A stretch of DNA of 36,178 nucleotides from an uncultured Lachnospiraceae bacterium (GTDB lineage: Bacteria > Bacillota > Clostridia > Lachnospirales > Lachnospiraceae). Within the stretch, counting starts at the first letter, position 1. Every line of letters begins with the position of its first letter. The notes under the pieces were generated by a model, which had not been told where the DNA came from, searched no databases, and was given only the letters and a program-made list of their open reading frames with translations. The DNA lies in contig CAJTPO010000008.1 of assembly GCA_910578115.1 (NCBI GenBank), positions 1 to 36,178 of the forward strand, given 5' to 3'. Positions 8,160-15,789 of the stretch are shown piece after piece. The translations under genes and the position numbers were made by a program.

Positions 8160-8258
8160 GGAAAAGTGAGTTGGAACAGTGCGGTCGGGCCTGCATATTT
8201 AAGGCGCCAAACTGTAACAAAATGCCTTAAAATGGCGAAAAAAAAGCCATCTTTCTGC

Positions 8259-8287
8259 TTGACAACAGGGGAAAAAGCGTATATAAA
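8259..8287 (+). promoter_or_regulatory. SigA promoter of the HU gene
   Basis: A perfect -35 TTGACA (8259-8264), exactly 17 bases, then TATAAA (8282-8287). It fits strong, constitutive expression of an abundant nucleoid protein. A small ATGGC/GCCAT hairpin just upstream (about 8233-8250) may end the mazG transcript. Confidence 0.85.
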
Positions 8288-8356
8288 TAGGTGTAGGCGT
8301 TTCAAAAGAGGAACATCTAATAATAAAATGAAGACTCATTTAAGGAGGAGTTCAAG

Positions 8357-8632
8357 ATGAACAAAACAGAATTAGTTGCAGCTATGGCTGATCAGGCAGG
8401 ATTATCCAAAAAAGACGCAGAGAAGGCATTAAAGGCTTTTACAGATGTTGTTGCTGACGAGTTGAAGAAAGGCGGCAAAGTACAGTTGGTAGGTTTTGGT
8501 ACTTTTGAGGTTTCCGAGAGAGCAGCCAGAGAAGGCAGAAATCCTCAGAGCGGTGAGGTTATGAAGATTGCAGCTTCCAAGGCTCCTAAATTCAAAGCCG
8601 GCAAGGCATTAAAGGACATGCTTAACGCATAA
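8357..8632 (+). CDS. hup: DNA-binding protein HU
   Basis: A 91-residue HU/IHF-family protein, the normal length. It forms dimers that bend DNA and compact the nucleoid. It shows the N-terminal MNKTELV helix, GKVQLVGFGTFEV (about residues 39-51), the DNA-binding arm with RNPQSGEV (about 61-68), and the conserved C-terminal KAPKFKAGKALKD. The ribosome binding site AAGGAGG (8342-8348) is ideal. It has its own consensus promoter and terminator, so it is an independent unit inside the mazG-ftsH cluster. Confidence 0.97.
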   Translation: MNKTELVAAMADQAGLSKKDAEKALKAFTDVVADELKKGGKVQLVGFGTFEVSERAAREGRNPQSGEVMKIAASKAPKFKAGKALKDMLNA

Positions 8633-8653
8633 GTCATATGAGCGAAAGTAAAG

Positions 8654-8682
8654 GCCTGTATGCAGACGCATATAGGCTTTTT
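8654..8682 (+). terminator. Terminator after HU gene
   Basis: GCCTGTATG (8654-8662) pairs with CATATAGGC (8669-8677), 9 bp with one G-T wobble and a 6-base loop, followed by five Ts. Confidence 0.85.
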
Positions 8683-8805
8683 GATTGTGAGGGAACGGTT
8701 GAGATATCCGGACTATTGTAAAGCGTTCAGGTGGTCCGGATACGTGCAGCAGTGCAGGAATCCGAACCGTTACGGACAGTAATCGAGAAGGAGGCATGGT
8801 TTAAA

Positions 8806-9048
8806 ATGAGACTGGACAAATATTTAAAGGTTTCCCGCCTGATCAAACGCCGTACAGTGGCGAATGAGGCATGTGATGCGGGCAGAGTGCTGGTGAATGA
8901 CAAGCCGGCGAAGGCTTCCGTCAATGTGAAAGTGGGAGACGTTATTGCTATTCAGTTCGGCAACAAAGAGGTAAAGGTAGAGGTTCTGGATGTACAGGAA
9001 ACCGTCCGCAAAGAGGAAGCCAAAGAGTTATTTCGTTATCTGCCCTGA
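8806..9048 (+). CDS. rqcP: S4-domain RNA-binding protein RqcP
   Basis: An 80-residue S4-domain protein orthologous to B. subtilis YabO/RqcP, which with RqcH binds stalled 50S subunits and helps elongate poly-alanine tails in ribosome-associated quality control. The S4 motif runs MRLDKYLKVSRLIKRRTVANEACDAG... from residue 1 and continues into VNVKVGDVIAIQFG (about residues 46-59). The ATG at 8806 was chosen because the S4 domain begins there and AAGGAGG lies 11 bases before it. A longer reading frame reaches back to 8731 but adds residues unlike the family. An odd ATG-GTT-TAA mini-frame lies between the ribosome binding site and the start. The position between hup and yabP is as in Bacillus. 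Confidence 0.93.
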   Translation: MRLDKYLKVSRLIKRRTVANEACDAGRVLVNDKPAKASVNVKVGDVIAIQFGNKEVKVEVLDVQETVRKEEAKELFRYLP

Positions 9049-9075
9049 ATGACATACGGCATGCGGACGGTTTTT
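9001..9075 (+). terminator. Possible long-stem terminator at the rqcP end
   Basis: ACCGTCCGCA (9001-9010, inside rqcP) is a perfect 10-bp inverted repeat of TGCGGACGGT (9062-9071), followed by four more Ts. The loop of about 51 bases is unusually long, so this is only a candidate. Confidence 0.35.
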
Positions 9076-9108
9076 GGCATGCAGGACGGAAGATAGATTG
9101 TAAAACAG

Positions 9109-9137
9109 GTATATTCGTTCAGAGTCTGACATACATT
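9109..9137 (+). promoter_or_regulatory. SigE-type sporulation promoter before yabP
   Basis: GTATATT at 9109-9115 (-35), exactly 14 bases, then CATACATT at 9130-9137 (-10). The -10 matches the SigE consensus CATACAnT at every fixed base and the -35 matches its ATATT core. yabP is a SigE-dependent mother-cell gene in B. subtilis, so site and gene agree. Confidence 0.78.
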
Positions 9138-9171
9138 TAATTAATAAGTCTTTGCCTTATGGGAGGTATGT

Positions 9172-9462
9172 ATGGAAGATTTGAACAGTGTGAACAGAAA
9201 ACCGCACAAGTTGTTGCTTACCAATCGAAGGACATGTAACATAAGCGGTGTCAACGATGTGTTATCGTTTGATGTCAATGAGATCCTGCTCGAGACGGAG
9301 CAGGGGATGCTGATGATCAAAGGCAGCGAACTGCATGTCAGCCGATTATCTCTGGATAAGGGAGAGGTAGATGTAGACGGACGGATCGACAGTTTTACCT
9401 ATTCGGAAAACGCGGGCTATGGAGCCAAAGGGGAATCACTGCTTGCCAGATTGTTCAAATAA
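9172..9462 (+). CDS. yabP: Sporulation protein YabP
   Basis: A 96-residue YabP/YqfC-family protein, the usual length, expressed in the mother cell during sporulation; its biochemical role is not settled. Characteristic segments are RRTCNISGVNDVLSFD (about residues 19-34), the ILLETEQGMLMIKGSELHV core (about 38-56) and LSLDKGEVDVDG (about 60-71). It is preceded by a near-perfect SigE promoter and by GGGAGG directly upstream of the start. It is followed after about 20 bases by yabQ, so the two are probably cotranscribed. Confidence 0.93.
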   Translation: MEDLNSVNRKPHKLLLTNRRTCNISGVNDVLSFDVNEILLETEQGMLMIKGSELHVSRLSLDKGEVDVDGRIDSFTYSENAGYGAKGESLLARLFK

Positions 9463-9481
9463 AGTGGGGGATTTGCCGGAT

Positions 9482-9970
9482 ATGAGTCAGGATATTGTGC
9501 AGGAAGTTATTTTTTTTCTACATTCTATTCTCATGGGCCTGGTGATCACCTTTGCCTATGACTGGATACTGATTCTCAGGGAGCTCTTTGCACACGGCAG
9601 ATTTTTAATGTCTGTAGAAGATTTTATTTATTGGTTCATGTGCGGGATCAGTGTTTTCTATGTGCTTTACAGGGAGAATAATGGCGTTCTGAGATGGTTT
9701 GCCGTGCTGGGGGCTGCTCTTGGAATGCTTTCTTATAAATTGACAATTAAGAATCGATTTATAAATATTATGTCAACATGCATACACAAGATAATGTGGT
9801 TCATTTTTCGTGTCATACAAGTTGTGCTAAAACCTCTGAAATGCCTTTTTTCAGCGGCTCGAAGGTGTGTTCGATTCACGGGGAGGAAACTGAAAAATGT
9901 GAAAGAATTTATAAAAAAACGGTTGACGGCCTGCATGAAAACAATTAGAATAGTCCTAAGCAAACAGTAG
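9482..9970 (+). CDS. yabQ: Sporulation membrane protein YabQ
   Basis: A 162-residue membrane protein of the YabQ family, which in B. subtilis is needed for normal spore cortex formation. It has an N-terminal amphipathic stretch and three or so hydrophobic segments (about residues 8-30, 44-62 and 67-82), then a basic, cytoplasmic-looking C-terminal third rich in Lys and Arg. The start at 9482 (MSQDIVQEV) was chosen because homologues begin there and a GTGGGGG tract lies about 12 bases upstream. The reading frame is open back to 9419 inside yabP, but that extension has no membrane or family character. Confidence 0.85.
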   Translation: MSQDIVQEVIFFLHSILMGLVITFAYDWILILRELFAHGRFLMSVEDFIYWFMCGISVFYVLYRENNGVLRWFAVLGAALGMLSYKLTIKNRFINIMSTCIHKIMWFIFRVIQVVLKPLKCLFSAARRCVRFTGRKLKNVKEFIKKRLTACMKTIRIVLSKQ

Positions 9971-9999
9971 AGAGATGGAAAAGGAGTTCAGGTAACAAC

Positions 10000-10305
10000 A
10001 TGGCAGGAAAAGCAGCATATCGTAAGAAGCGCCAGAACAAGATGGCTATGCTTTTGGTTACCACAGTTGTTATCATGATGCTGATAGTGGTTTCGGTCAA
10101 GAGCATGGAGCTGCGCAGTAAGCGGGCAGCTTATACGGAAAGAGAAGAGGCTCTTTTGCTGGAGATTGAAGCGGAGCAGGCGAGAGCGGAAGAGATAGAG
10201 GAGTATGAGAAGTATACACAGACTAAGAAATATGTAGAAGAGATTGCGAAGAATAAGCTTGGTCTGGTGTACGAGGGAGAGATCATATTTAAGGATGAGA
10301 ATTAA
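10000..10305 (+). CDS. divIC: Septum formation initiator DivIC/FtsB
   Basis: A 101-residue bitopic membrane protein of the FtsB/DivIC family, part of the FtsL-DivIC-FtsQ/DivIB complex that activates septal peptidoglycan synthesis. It has a basic cytoplasmic N-terminus (KAAYRKKRQNK), one membrane span at about residues 17-34, a coiled coil rich in Glu and Ala at about 40-75, and the conserved C-terminal KYVEEIAKNKLGLVYEGEIIF. Position after yabQ is as in Bacillus. A terminator follows the stop codon at once. Confidence 0.92.
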   Translation: MAGKAAYRKKRQNKMAMLLVTTVVIMMLIVVSVKSMELRSKRAAYTEREEALLLEIEAEQARAEEIEEYEKYTQTKKYVEEIAKNKLGLVYEGEIIFKDEN

Positions 10306-10341
10306 GCAGGTTTTGGAGTCATCTCCGGGATTTGCTTTTTT
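10306..10341 (+). terminator. Terminator after divIC
   Basis: A 13-bp stem with several G-T wobbles starting at 10306 (GCAGG...GGAG / CTCC...TTTGC), a TCAT loop, and six Ts at 10336-10341. It separates divIC from the spoIIE-like gene, which therefore needs its own promoter. Confidence 0.6.
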
Positions 10342-10380
10342 CTGTTGGAGTGAATAAATTTCCGATAATGTAGACGATAC

Positions 10381-10412
10381 GACGAATAATCCGGACAACC
10401 CCCACATATATT
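10381..10412 (+). promoter_or_regulatory. Possible Spo0A box and promoter of the spoIIE-like gene
   Basis: GACGAATAA (10381-10389) differs by one base from the Spo0A box core GTCGAATAA, and a TATATT (10407-10412) could be the -10. In B. subtilis spoIIE is driven by SigA with Spo0A~P. No good -35 was seen, which fits the atypical spacing of such promoters but is weak evidence. Confidence 0.3.
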
Positions 10413-10444
10413 GATAGAGACTGATTAAACTGGGGAGGTGTGTC

Positions 10445-11695
10445 ATGAAGAGACAGGCAGAGTGCAGGGACGATAATAAGATTACGATCATACCGGAATA
10501 TGGAAGACAGAAACTTTTGACTTATGCGGAATCCTTCAGGGATCTGGCGGATCTGTTTGAAAGCGGGGAAGCAGAACCCGGGGCGATGAGCGATCATGAC
10601 CCGGAGGATCGCAAAGACTATCTCTGGCATCGTAAGCTGCAGGAGAATCAGGAACTTCTGGCAGAGCATTTGAAGGAAATGGCGCATATCATGGCAGAGG
10701 TAGCCAGTGAGACATGCCTGTACCGGCCCATGGGGGAAAGAAAGTATAAGCAGATTTCGAAAATGCTCAGGGAGTCGGGGATCCTGCTGCGTAACTTCTT
10801 TGAGCTGGAGAGAGAGGACGGGCATATTGAGATCAGTCTGACCATGAAGACGATCTCTGAGAAGTATACGAAACTGGGTGAGCATGTATGCGTGGAAGAC
10901 GTGGCGGATTTCATTTCAGTGGCGATGAATATGAGACTGCGTGCTGCCAGAAATTCACTGCAGTATCTGACGCCGGATTGGAATACTTATTATTTTATGC
11001 AGGAGCCGGATTATTACCTGTTGACCGGGGTTGCAAAGGCGATCAAGGAATCGGAAACGGTGTCAGGGGATAATTACTCGTTCTATGAGGTGGAGAACGG
11101 CAGGATGGTGGCATCCTTATCGGACGGTATGGGATCCGGGGAAAAGGCGTGCAGCGATTCGGAGCGCGTGATCGAGAAGATGGAGCGGCTGCTGGAAGCG
11201 GGATTCCGTAAAGAGCCGGCGGTGCAGATGATCAACGGAGCTCTGGTGGCAGCCGGCCAGGAAGAAAATATGTCTACGCTGGATCTGTGTGATATTAATC
11301 TGTATACCGGAGAATGTGAATTTATGAAAGCGGGAGCTGCATGCAGTTATATTAAACGGGGGCGTCTGGTGGACAGGCTGTCGGCGCTCAATTTTCCGTT
11401 AGGAGTTTTCGGGCAGATTGAGCCGGAAACCATGCACAGAGTGCTACAGAGCGGTGATTACGTGATCATGTTGTCGGACGGTATTCTGGATGCGCTCTCT
11501 CAGGGGATCGGCGAGGAGATTCTGCCGGAGATCATCGGCAGAACGGAATATACCAATCCGAACGAGATTGCGAATCAGATCCTGGCCTGCTGTCTGAAGC
11601 AGAGTAACGGTCAGGTACGGGACGATATGACGGTACTGGTAATCGGGATGTGGAAGAAAGATACGGAAGAAAGTGATGAGTACTACCTACAATAA
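10445..11695 (+). CDS. SpoIIE-like PP2C phosphatase lacking the membrane domain
   Basis: SpoIIE dephosphorylates the anti-anti-sigma factor SpoIIAA, which frees SigF in the forespore. The C-terminal half here is a clear PP2C/SpoIIE phosphatase domain: SDGMGSGEKA (about residues 226-235) holds the metal-binding aspartate, SDGILDA comes at about 348-354, and DDMTVLVIG near 396-404 holds the second metal ligand. The N-terminal half (to about 190) is soluble and partly helical. No membrane segments are present, whereas canonical SpoIIE is about 800 residues with about ten. The start ATG at 10445 has GGGGAGG upstream and nothing coding lies between it and divIC, so this is not a visible frameshift. 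The stop overlaps the tilS start by about 20 bases. It could be a genuine short SpoIIE of this lineage or another stage-specific PP2C phosphatase in the spoIIE position. Confidence 0.82.
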   Translation: MKRQAECRDDNKITIIPEYGRQKLLTYAESFRDLADLFESGEAEPGAMSDHDPEDRKDYLWHRKLQENQELLAEHLKEMAHIMAEVASETCLYRPMGERKYKQISKMLRESGILLRNFFELEREDGHIEISLTMKTISEKYTKLGEHVCVEDVADFISVAMNMRLRAARNSLQYLTPDWNTYYFMQEPDYYLLTGVAKAIKESETVSGDNYSFYEVENGRMVASLSDGMGSGEKACSDSERVIEKMERLLEAGFRKEPAVQMINGALVAAGQEENMSTLDLCDINLYTGECEFMKAGAACSYIKRGRLVDRLSALNFPLGVFGQIEPETMHRVLQSGDYVIMLSDGILDALSQGIGEEILPEIIGRTEYTNPNEIANQILACCLKQSNGQVRDDMTVLVIGMWKKDTEESDEYYLQ

Positions 11696-13268
11696 GGTAA
11701 AAAGATTTCTGGATAAATACCGCATGATAGAAGCGGGTGACCTGGTGGCTGCGGGAGTATCGGGAGGTGCAGATTCGGTGTGCCTGCTGCATATTCTGTG
11801 TCTGCTGCGGGAAGAGATAAGATTTCGACTGCTGGCGGTGCATGTGGATCATGGGGTGCGGTCTGACTCGGCAGCAGATGCTTCTTACGTGGAAGCTCTT
11901 TGCAGAAGGCTTGCGGTTCCCTTCTATCTGCAGAAAGTGGATATGAATGGTTATGCCGCTGAGCACAGGCTGTCTGCGGAAGAGGCGGGGCGGATACTGC
12001 GGTACGAGGCTTTTGCCAAAGCGCTGTGGGAACAGAAGCGGGAAGGTGAGCGTTGTAAGAGCGCGGTGGCTCATAACTGTAATGACAGGGCAGAGACGAT
12101 GCTGTTCCATATGTTTCGCGGCAGCGGACTCAGAGGGCTTGCCTCCATCCAGCCGGTGAGGGGAGCGGTAATCCGGCCGCTGCTTTGTCTGCAGCGGAAG
12201 GAGATCGAGGAATATCTTGCGCAGGAGGGGCTGCATTACTGCAAGGACAGTACCAACGATGAGGATACCTATACGCGCAACAGAATAAGGCATCATATTC
12301 TGCCGTATGCGGAAAAGGAAATCTGTGCCGGTGCGGCAGCACATATGGGAGAGCTGGCGGAAATTCTCTCGGAGACGGAACGGTATCTGGAAGGGCAGAC
12401 GAGGAAGCTGTACGAGATGTGTGTACAGGAAGAGTACATGCAGGAGGAATGTGTGCAGGGAGAGTGTGCGGGCACTGTACAGATAATCGGTGAAGGAATA
12501 CGGCCTGTGAAAACTGTCGTGCAAAGCCTGTGTATCCAGAGTAAATTATTGCTTATGGAAGATCCGGTGTTGTATAAACGGGTGCTGCTTGCCTGCCTGG
12601 AACGTCTGACACCGCACAGGAAGGATATTACCGGGCAGCATGTTGCCGATCTGGTGTGTCTGATGACGAAGGGGGGCAGTAAGGAGATCAGCCTTCCTTA
12701 TGGAATCAGGGCGTATAAGGAGTACGACAGGCTGTATTTAAACAGGAAGGATAAAGGAGCAATAAGGTCTGTAGGAGTAAAAGAGCCGGAAGATGCAGCA
12801 AGTGCGGCAGGCTGCATGGCGGTTTCGGACAGCAGTCACGTATACGAAATAGAGCCTCCCATGAAGATCCGGCTGACGGGGGAAGGGATTTTTGTCTTCC
12901 GTTTACTGGAAAAGGGGGCTGGATTCATAGAAAAAGAGCAAAATATTCCACGAAATAGATATACGAAATGGTTTGATTATGATAAAATAACTACGTCTTT
13001 GATACTTCGTACGCGGCGGCAGGGGGATTATCTGACGATTGATGGCGCGATGCATACGAAGTCGGTCAAACAATACATGATCAATGAGAAAATCCCGAAA
13101 ATGCAGCGAGACAGTATGCATTTATTGGCTGACGGATCCCACATCCTGTGGATTCCGGGTTACCGGATCAGCCAGAAGTACAAAGTGGAAGAAAGTACAG
13201 AGCGTATTTTGGAAGTGCGGCTCGAAGGAGGAAGCGATGGCGGAACGAATCGAAGTGTTGTTGAGTGA
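11676..13268 (+). CDS. tilS: tRNA(Ile)-lysidine synthase
   Basis: Converts C34 of the tRNA-Ile with a CAU anticodon to lysidine, using ATP and lysine, so that it reads AUA. It is essential in most bacteria. The N-terminal PP-loop ATPase domain has SGGADS (about residues 29-34), VHVDHGVRSDSAAD and the CNDRAETMLFHMFRGSGLRG region. The C-terminal tRNA-binding domain contains RRQGDYLT and the IPGYRIS end. At 530 residues it is longer than the B. subtilis enzyme (472). Part of the excess is a Cys/Glu-rich insertion near residues 245-270. Translation starts inside spoIIE (GTG at 11673 or ATG at 11676), and the 3' end overlaps hpt by 32 bases, so the three genes are translationally coupled. Confidence 0.93.
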   Translation: MSTTYNKVKRFLDKYRMIEAGDLVAAGVSGGADSVCLLHILCLLREEIRFRLLAVHVDHGVRSDSAADASYVEALCRRLAVPFYLQKVDMNGYAAEHRLSAEEAGRILRYEAFAKALWEQKREGERCKSAVAHNCNDRAETMLFHMFRGSGLRGLASIQPVRGAVIRPLLCLQRKEIEEYLAQEGLHYCKDSTNDEDTYTRNRIRHHILPYAEKEICAGAAAHMGELAEILSETERYLEGQTRKLYEMCVQEEYMQEECVQGECAGTVQIIGEGIRPVKTVVQSLCIQSKLLLMEDPVLYKRVLLACLERLTPHRKDITGQHVADLVCLMTKGGSKEISLPYGIRAYKEYDRLYLNRKDKGAIRSVGVKEPEDAASAAGCMAVSDSSHVYEIEPPMKIRLTGEGIFVFRLLEKGAGFIEKEQNIPRNRYTKWFDYDKITTSLILRTRRQGDYLTIDGAMHTKSVKQYMINEKIPKMQRDSMHLLADGSHILWIPGYRISQKYKVEESTERILEVRLEGGSDGGTNRSVVE

Positions 13269-13761
13269 AGAGGAAGTGGATAAGAGGATTCAGGAGATCG
13301 GGGATCAGATTTCCAGAGATTATGCTGGGAAACAGGTACATTTAGTCTGTGTGCTTAAGGGCGGCAGCTTTTTTATGTGTGAGCTTGCCAAGCGGATTAC
13401 AGTACCGGTATCTTTGGATTTCATGTCGGTGTCCAGTTATGGCGGGGACACGAAGTCCAGCGGTGTGGTGAAGATTGTGAAGGATCTGGACGAATCGCTG
13501 TCAGAGAAGCATGTACTGGTAGTGGAAGACATTGTGGACTCCGGAAGGACGCTCAGCTATCTGCTGGAAATGCTGAAAGACAGAGGTCCGGCGGATGTGA
13601 AGCTGTGTACACTTTTGGACAAACCGGAGAGAAGAGTGGTTGAAGTGAAGGTGGATTATACGGGATTTGAGATTCCCGATGAGTTTGTGGTGGGATATGG
13701 ACTTGATTACGACCAGAAATACAGGAATCTGCCCTATATCGGCGTTGTGAAATTTGACTGA
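13237..13761 (+). CDS. hpt: Hypoxanthine phosphoribosyltransferase
   Basis: Salvages hypoxanthine and guanine to IMP and GMP with PRPP. At 174 residues it has the normal length for bacterial Hpt. The PRPP-binding motif is VVEDIVDSGRTL (about residues 94-105); the flexible-loop region is SVSSYGGDTKSSG, and the FVVGYGLDYDQKYRNLPYIGV end is typical. The ATG at 13237 has AAGGAGG 5 bases upstream, inside tilS; a longer open frame back to 13084 has no family similarity. The tilS-hpt-ftsH order is conserved across Firmicutes. Confidence 0.95.
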   Translation: MAERIEVLLSEEEVDKRIQEIGDQISRDYAGKQVHLVCVLKGGSFFMCELAKRITVPVSLDFMSVSSYGGDTKSSGVVKIVKDLDESLSEKHVLVVEDIVDSGRTLSYLLEMLKDRGPADVKLCTLLDKPERRVVEVKVDYTGFEIPDEFVVGYGLDYDQKYRNLPYIGVVKFD

Positions 13762-13801
13762 TCATGACGGAAAAGAATATGCTTTATGAAAGAGGTTTGC
13801 T

Positions 13802-15655
13802 TTGAACAGGAATAATAAGAGTTTCTACATGTATTTTGTGATCATCATGGGATTGCTGTTGTTTACCGTATGGATCGGGACGATCAGAATCCAGGACAGC
13901 AGCTATACGAAAGGCGAGTTTGTCAGCCAGATGGAGAACAATGAGGTAGCCATCGTCAAGATCTGTCCCAACAAGAATACCGCTGCCGGTTCGTTGGAGG
14001 TGACACTGAAAAGCGGCGAAGAAAGACTGTTGAACGTGACGGATATTTCTGAGGCGGAGGCACTGGTGCGCAGTTACAATCTGGATCCGGTGGTGGAGAG
14101 TGTGCCGGAGGAGAGCTGGTTTTTAAACAGCGTGTTTCCGATCCTGATCGTGGTGGTGGTCTGTGTTTTCTTTTTCGTGATGATGAATGCGCAGAATTCG
14201 GCCGGCGGCGGTGGTAACGGCAAGATGATGAATTTCGGCAGGAGCCGGGCCAGGCTGACGCTGGGCGGAGAGAATAAGATCAAGCTGGACGGTGTGGCAG
14301 GCCTGAAGGAAGAGAAAGAAGAGCTGCAGGAGATTGTGGAATTTCTGCGGGAGCCGGGCAAGTTTACGAAAGTGGGGGCACGTATTCCCAAGGGTGTTCT
14401 TCTGGAAGGTGCGCCGGGTACCGGTAAGACGCTGCTTGCCAAGGCGATCGCGGGGGAGGCCAACGTTCCCTTCTTCAGCATTTCCGGCTCGGACTTCGTG
14501 GAGATGTTTGTCGGCGTGGGCGCTTCCCGCGTGCGCGATATGTTTGCGGAGGCGAAACGGCATGCTCCGTGTATTATTTTTATTGATGAGATCGATGCGG
14601 TGGCAAGACGCCGCGGTACCGGTATGGGCGGCGGCCACGATGAGCGTGAGCAGACGCTGAATCAGCTGCTTGTGGAGATGGATGGTTTCGGCGTCAACGA
14701 GGGCATTATCGTGATGGCAGCCACCAACCGTGTGGATATATTAGACCCGGCGATCTTAAGACCGGGCCGTTTCGATCGTAAGATCACGGTGGCGGCGCCA
14801 GATGTGCGGGGCCGGGAAGATATTCTGAAAGTCCATGCCCAGAATAAACCGCTGGGGGACGATGTGGATCTTTCACAGATTGCACAGACTACGGCGGGCT
14901 TTACGGGAGCGGATCTGGAGAACCTTCTGAACGAGGCGGCCATCAATGCCGCCATGGAGAAGCGTGTATTCGTAAAGCAGGACGATATCAAACGGGCCTT
15001 TGTCAAGGTAGGTATCGGCGCGGAGAAGAAGAGCCGTATTATCTCTGACAAGGAGAAGAGGATTACGGCTTATCATGAAGCCGGGCATGCGATCCTGTTT
15101 CATGTACTACCCGATGTGGGGCCGGTGTATACGGTGTCCATCATTCCTACAGGTATTGGTGCGGCGGGCTATACCATGCCTCTTCCGGAAAAGGACGAGA
15201 TGTTCCTGACCAAAGGCAGGATGCTTCAGGATATTATGGTCTCGCTGGGCGGGCGTATCGCGGAGGAGATTATTTTTGATGACATCACGACAGGTGCGTC
15301 CAGCGATATCAAGAAAGCCACGAAGGTTGCCCGCAGAATGGTGACACGTTACGGCATGTCGGACAATATCGGTGTGATCAACTATGACGATGATGATGAC
15401 GAGGTGTTTATCGGCAGAGATCTGGCGCACGCCAAGGGCCACAGCGAGGTGGTTTCCGGGGAGATTGACCGGGAAGTGAAGGCAATTATTGACGACTGCT
15501 ACGAGAAGGCGAAAGCAATGATTTTAGAGCAGGAGGATGTACTGCACAAGTGTGCCGAATTGCTGCTTAAGAAGGAGAAGATCAATCGTTCCGAGTTTGA
15601 GGCGCTTTTTGACACTGCTTATCCGCAGCCGGAAACGCCGGAAATCAAGCTGTAG
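13802..15655 (+). CDS. ftsH: ATP-dependent zinc metalloprotease FtsH
   Basis: A membrane-bound AAA+ protease that degrades misfolded and short-lived proteins. It is 617 residues long. Membrane spans lie at about 9-27 and 111-128, with an extracytoplasmic domain between. The AAA domain has Walker A GAPGTGKT (about 203-210), Walker B IIFIDEIDA and the SRH segment ATNRVDILDPAILRPGRFDR. The M41 zinc site HEAGH is at about 425-429. The start is a TTG at 13802 behind AGAGG; an ATG at 13786 is out of frame. The gene closes the mazG-ftsH cluster. Confidence 0.96.
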   Translation: MNRNNKSFYMYFVIIMGLLLFTVWIGTIRIQDSSYTKGEFVSQMENNEVAIVKICPNKNTAAGSLEVTLKSGEERLLNVTDISEAEALVRSYNLDPVVESVPEESWFLNSVFPILIVVVVCVFFFVMMNAQNSAGGGGNGKMMNFGRSRARLTLGGENKIKLDGVAGLKEEKEELQEIVEFLREPGKFTKVGARIPKGVLLEGAPGTGKTLLAKAIAGEANVPFFSISGSDFVEMFVGVGASRVRDMFAEAKRHAPCIIFIDEIDAVARRRGTGMGGGHDEREQTLNQLLVEMDGFGVNEGIIVMAATNRVDILDPAILRPGRFDRKITVAAPDVRGREDILKVHAQNKPLGDDVDLSQIAQTTAGFTGADLENLLNEAAINAAMEKRVFVKQDDIKRAFVKVGIGAEKKSRIISDKEKRITAYHEAGHAILFHVLPDVGPVYTVSIIPTGIGAAGYTMPLPEKDEMFLTKGRMLQDIMVSLGGRIAEEIIFDDITTGASSDIKKATKVARRMVTRYGMSDNIGVINYDDDDDEVFIGRDLAHAKGHSEVVSGEIDREVKAIIDDCYEKAKAMILEQEDVLHKCAELLLKKEKINRSEFEALFDTAYPQPETPEIKL

Positions 15656-15754
15656 CGAGGGAGGTTACGCTGCATGCAGGACAGTTTATTTGGGGATTGT
15701 GCAATTTTCACAAAAACAGATAGTCAAATTTGTAATATTTGTGAATCCTTAGTA
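15656..15754. other. AT-rich spacer after ftsH
   Basis: No gene and no convincing ftsH terminator is seen here. The 3' end leads directly into the small RNA candidate, whose terminator at 15852-15884 may also end the ftsH transcript. Confidence 0.4.
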
Positions 15755-15783
15755 TTGTAGACAGGTACATGCTATGCTATTAT
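15755..15783 (+). promoter_or_regulatory. Promoter of a candidate small RNA
   Basis: TTGTAG (15755-15760), exactly 17 bases, then TATTAT (15778-15783), with an extended -10 TG at 15775-15776. The predicted start is near 15790, about 95 bases before a strong terminator, with no start codon plus ribosome binding site between. Confidence 0.6.
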
Positions 15784-15789
15784 ACTACT

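Noticed and set aside
8166..8360. Small gene between mazG and hup
   Set aside because: The frame runs through the consensus hup promoter and has a basic low-information sequence; it is not supported.
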